A stretch of DNA of 7,039 nucleotides. Origin: Eubacteriales bacterium. Its GTDB lineage: Bacteria; Bacillota; Clostridia; Peptostreptococcales; Anaerovoracaceae. Under the pieces are notes generated by a model. That model was given only the letters and a program-made list of their open reading frames with translations. It searched no databases and was not told where the DNA came from. The stretch covers positions 1 through 7,039 of the forward strand of contig JAQUJQ010000078.1 in assembly GCA_028680875.1 (NCBI GenBank), in the 5' to 3' direction. Numbering within the stretch: position 1 is the first letter of the stretch; every line of letters starts with the position of its first letter. The position numbers and the translations under genes are program-made. Below are positions 6,048 through 7,039 of this stretch, one piece after another.

Positions 6048-7039
6048 ATGATTCTTCGCAAGGATGTAGAACAAAGAGAATATCAGGTTCTATCGCCCCT
6101 GGCTGCTAAATCTTTTGCATCACAAGGACGTAGAATACCAGAAGAAAAGTGTGAATTTCGCACAGACTATCAAAGAGATCGGGATCGAATCATCCATTCT
6201 AAATCCTTTCGCAGACTCATGCATAAAACACAGGTTTTTTTAGCACCGGAGGGCGATCACTTTCGCACCAGGCTTACGCATACTCTTGAGGTTGCTCAAA
6301 TTGCCAGAACTATTGCCCGGGCCATGGCGATGAATGAAGATTTAACAGAAGCCATTGCCATGGGGCACGATTTAGGACATACACCCTTTGGACATAACGG
6401 GGAAGTTTTTCTTAGGCAGAGACACTGCAATGGGTTTGAACACAATATACAAAGTTTACGGGTAGTTGATTATTTGGAAAAAAACCAAAACCGGCTGGGA
6501 ATGAATTTAACTATGGAAGTAAGAGATGGTATTCTAAACCATACAGGGAATCAAATCCCTTTTACTTTAGAAGGACAAATTGTACGATTCAGTGATCGGA
6601 TTGCTTATATAAACCATGATATAGATGATGCTATCCGTAGTAGGGTGATTAAAGAAGAGGATTTGCCGGTTGATTGTGTAAACTTTTTAGGAAAGGACCA
6701 TAGAACCCGAATCAATACCTTGGTACGTGATTTGGTTATGAACAGTGACGGAAAGGATCGAATCAGCACAAGCGAAGATCATTGGTTTTATATGGATAAA
6801 CTTCGTACTTTTATGTTTGAAAATGTATATCATAGCAAGCGTGTTAAAGGAAATGAAGAACTTGAAAAAATCAGAATGATGATTTTTTCGCTTTATGATT
6901 ATTTTGAAGAAAACCCTGCCGCACTTCCTACAGAAAGTCAAGAGATGATTTCTACCTTTGGCAAACAGGAGGTTATAAAAGATTATATTGCCGGTATGAC
7001 AGACCGTTATGCAGTTAACTTATTTCAAGATCTTTTTTT
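6048..7039 (+). CDS. dgt: dGTPase-like HD-domain dNTP triphosphohydrolase, 3' end cut by the window
   Basis: Open from ATG 6048 to the window edge, giving 330 codons plus two bases with no stop. Enzymes of this family split dGTP, or dNTPs more broadly, into deoxynucleoside and triphosphate. HD-domain metal residues are His78 (RLTHTLEVAQ), His107-Asp108 in GHDLGHTPFGHNGE, and Asp183 in FSDRIAYINHD. The N-terminal FRTDYQRDRDRIIHSKSFRRL stretch is also typical. The length fits the short Gram-positive-type Dgt proteins rather than the roughly 500-residue E. coli enzyme, and the end (GMTDRYAVNLFQDLF) suggests only about five to ten residues are missing. AAGGAG at 6036-6041, six bases before the ATG, supports this start. 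It begins 27 bases after the catalase-fold gene with no terminator between, so co-transcription is likely. In many Clostridia dgt lies just before dnaG and rpoD, which would be expected downstream. Confidence 0.95.
   Translation, partial: MILRKDVEQREYQVLSPLAAKSFASQGRRIPEEKCEFRTDYQRDRDRIIHSKSFRRLMHKTQVFLAPEGDHFRTRLTHTLEVAQIARTIARAMAMNEDLTEAIAMGHDLGHTPFGHNGEVFLRQRHCNGFEHNIQSLRVVDYLEKNQNRLGMNLTMEVRDGILNHTGNQIPFTLEGQIVRFSDRIAYINHDIDDAIRSRVIKEEDLPVDCVNFLGKDHRTRINTLVRDLVMNSDGKDRISTSEDHWFYMDKLRTFMFENVYHSKRVKGNEELEKIRMMIFSLYDYFEENPAALPTESQEMISTFGKQEVIKDYIAGMTDRYAVNLFQDLF

Noticed and set aside
6687..6941. 84-residue minus-strand frame
   Set aside because: It is antisense to dgt, which is open through this region and carries the expected HD-domain family sequence.
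7033..7039. Run of seven T at the window end as a terminator tail
   Set aside because: It encodes Phe codons near the end of dgt and no GC-rich stem precedes it.

Overview
The window looks like a chromosomal housekeeping segment of a low-to-moderate-GC Firmicute, most likely a spore-forming member of Clostridia. The evidence is strong AGGAGG-type ribosome binding sites, PNPase wording typical of Clostridia, and the order pnp - polysaccharide deacetylase - M16 peptidase, which matches pnpA-ylxY-mlpA of Bacillus subtilis and relatives. All genes lie on the + strand with short gaps. I see no mobile element, tRNA, rRNA or CRISPR array, and no gap over 300 bases without a gene.

Layout. Bases 1-31 hold a GC-rich terminator-like hairpin, probably ending an unseen upstream gene (rpsO is the usual neighbour). 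Bases 58-116 form a long imperfect RNA hairpin in the pnp leader. Then come pnp (151-2235), a ylxY-like membrane-anchored NodB-fold protein (2306-3025), an M16 processing peptidase of the mlpA type (3059-4315), dut (4315-4740, overlapping its neighbour by one base), a catalase-fold protein (4809-6020) and dgt (6048 to the window end, lacking only its last few codons). The Shine-Dalgarno sequences of ylxY and of the catalase-fold gene are each buried in a local hairpin.

How the genes fit together. PNPase handles RNA turnover. YlxY belongs to a sporulation-associated deacetylase family. The M16 protein is a zinc peptidase. Dut and Dgt both hydrolyse deoxynucleoside triphosphates, dUTP and dGTP/dNTPs respectively. 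Close spacing and the lack of a clear internal terminator suggest one transcription unit, possibly with internal tuning at the two hairpins.

The most unusual item is the catalase-fold gene between dut and dgt. It aligns with human catalase at a constant offset of 51 residues from the distal His to the heme-propionate Arg. The proximal heme ligand Tyr is Cys, its supporting Arg is Thr, the distal catalytic Asn is Ser and one propionate Arg is Pro. The N-terminal arm and most of the wrapping loop are missing. It is unlikely to be an ordinary catalase and may be a thiolate-ligated or heme-free member of the superfamily. The catalase comparison rests on remembered family sequence, not a computed alignment.
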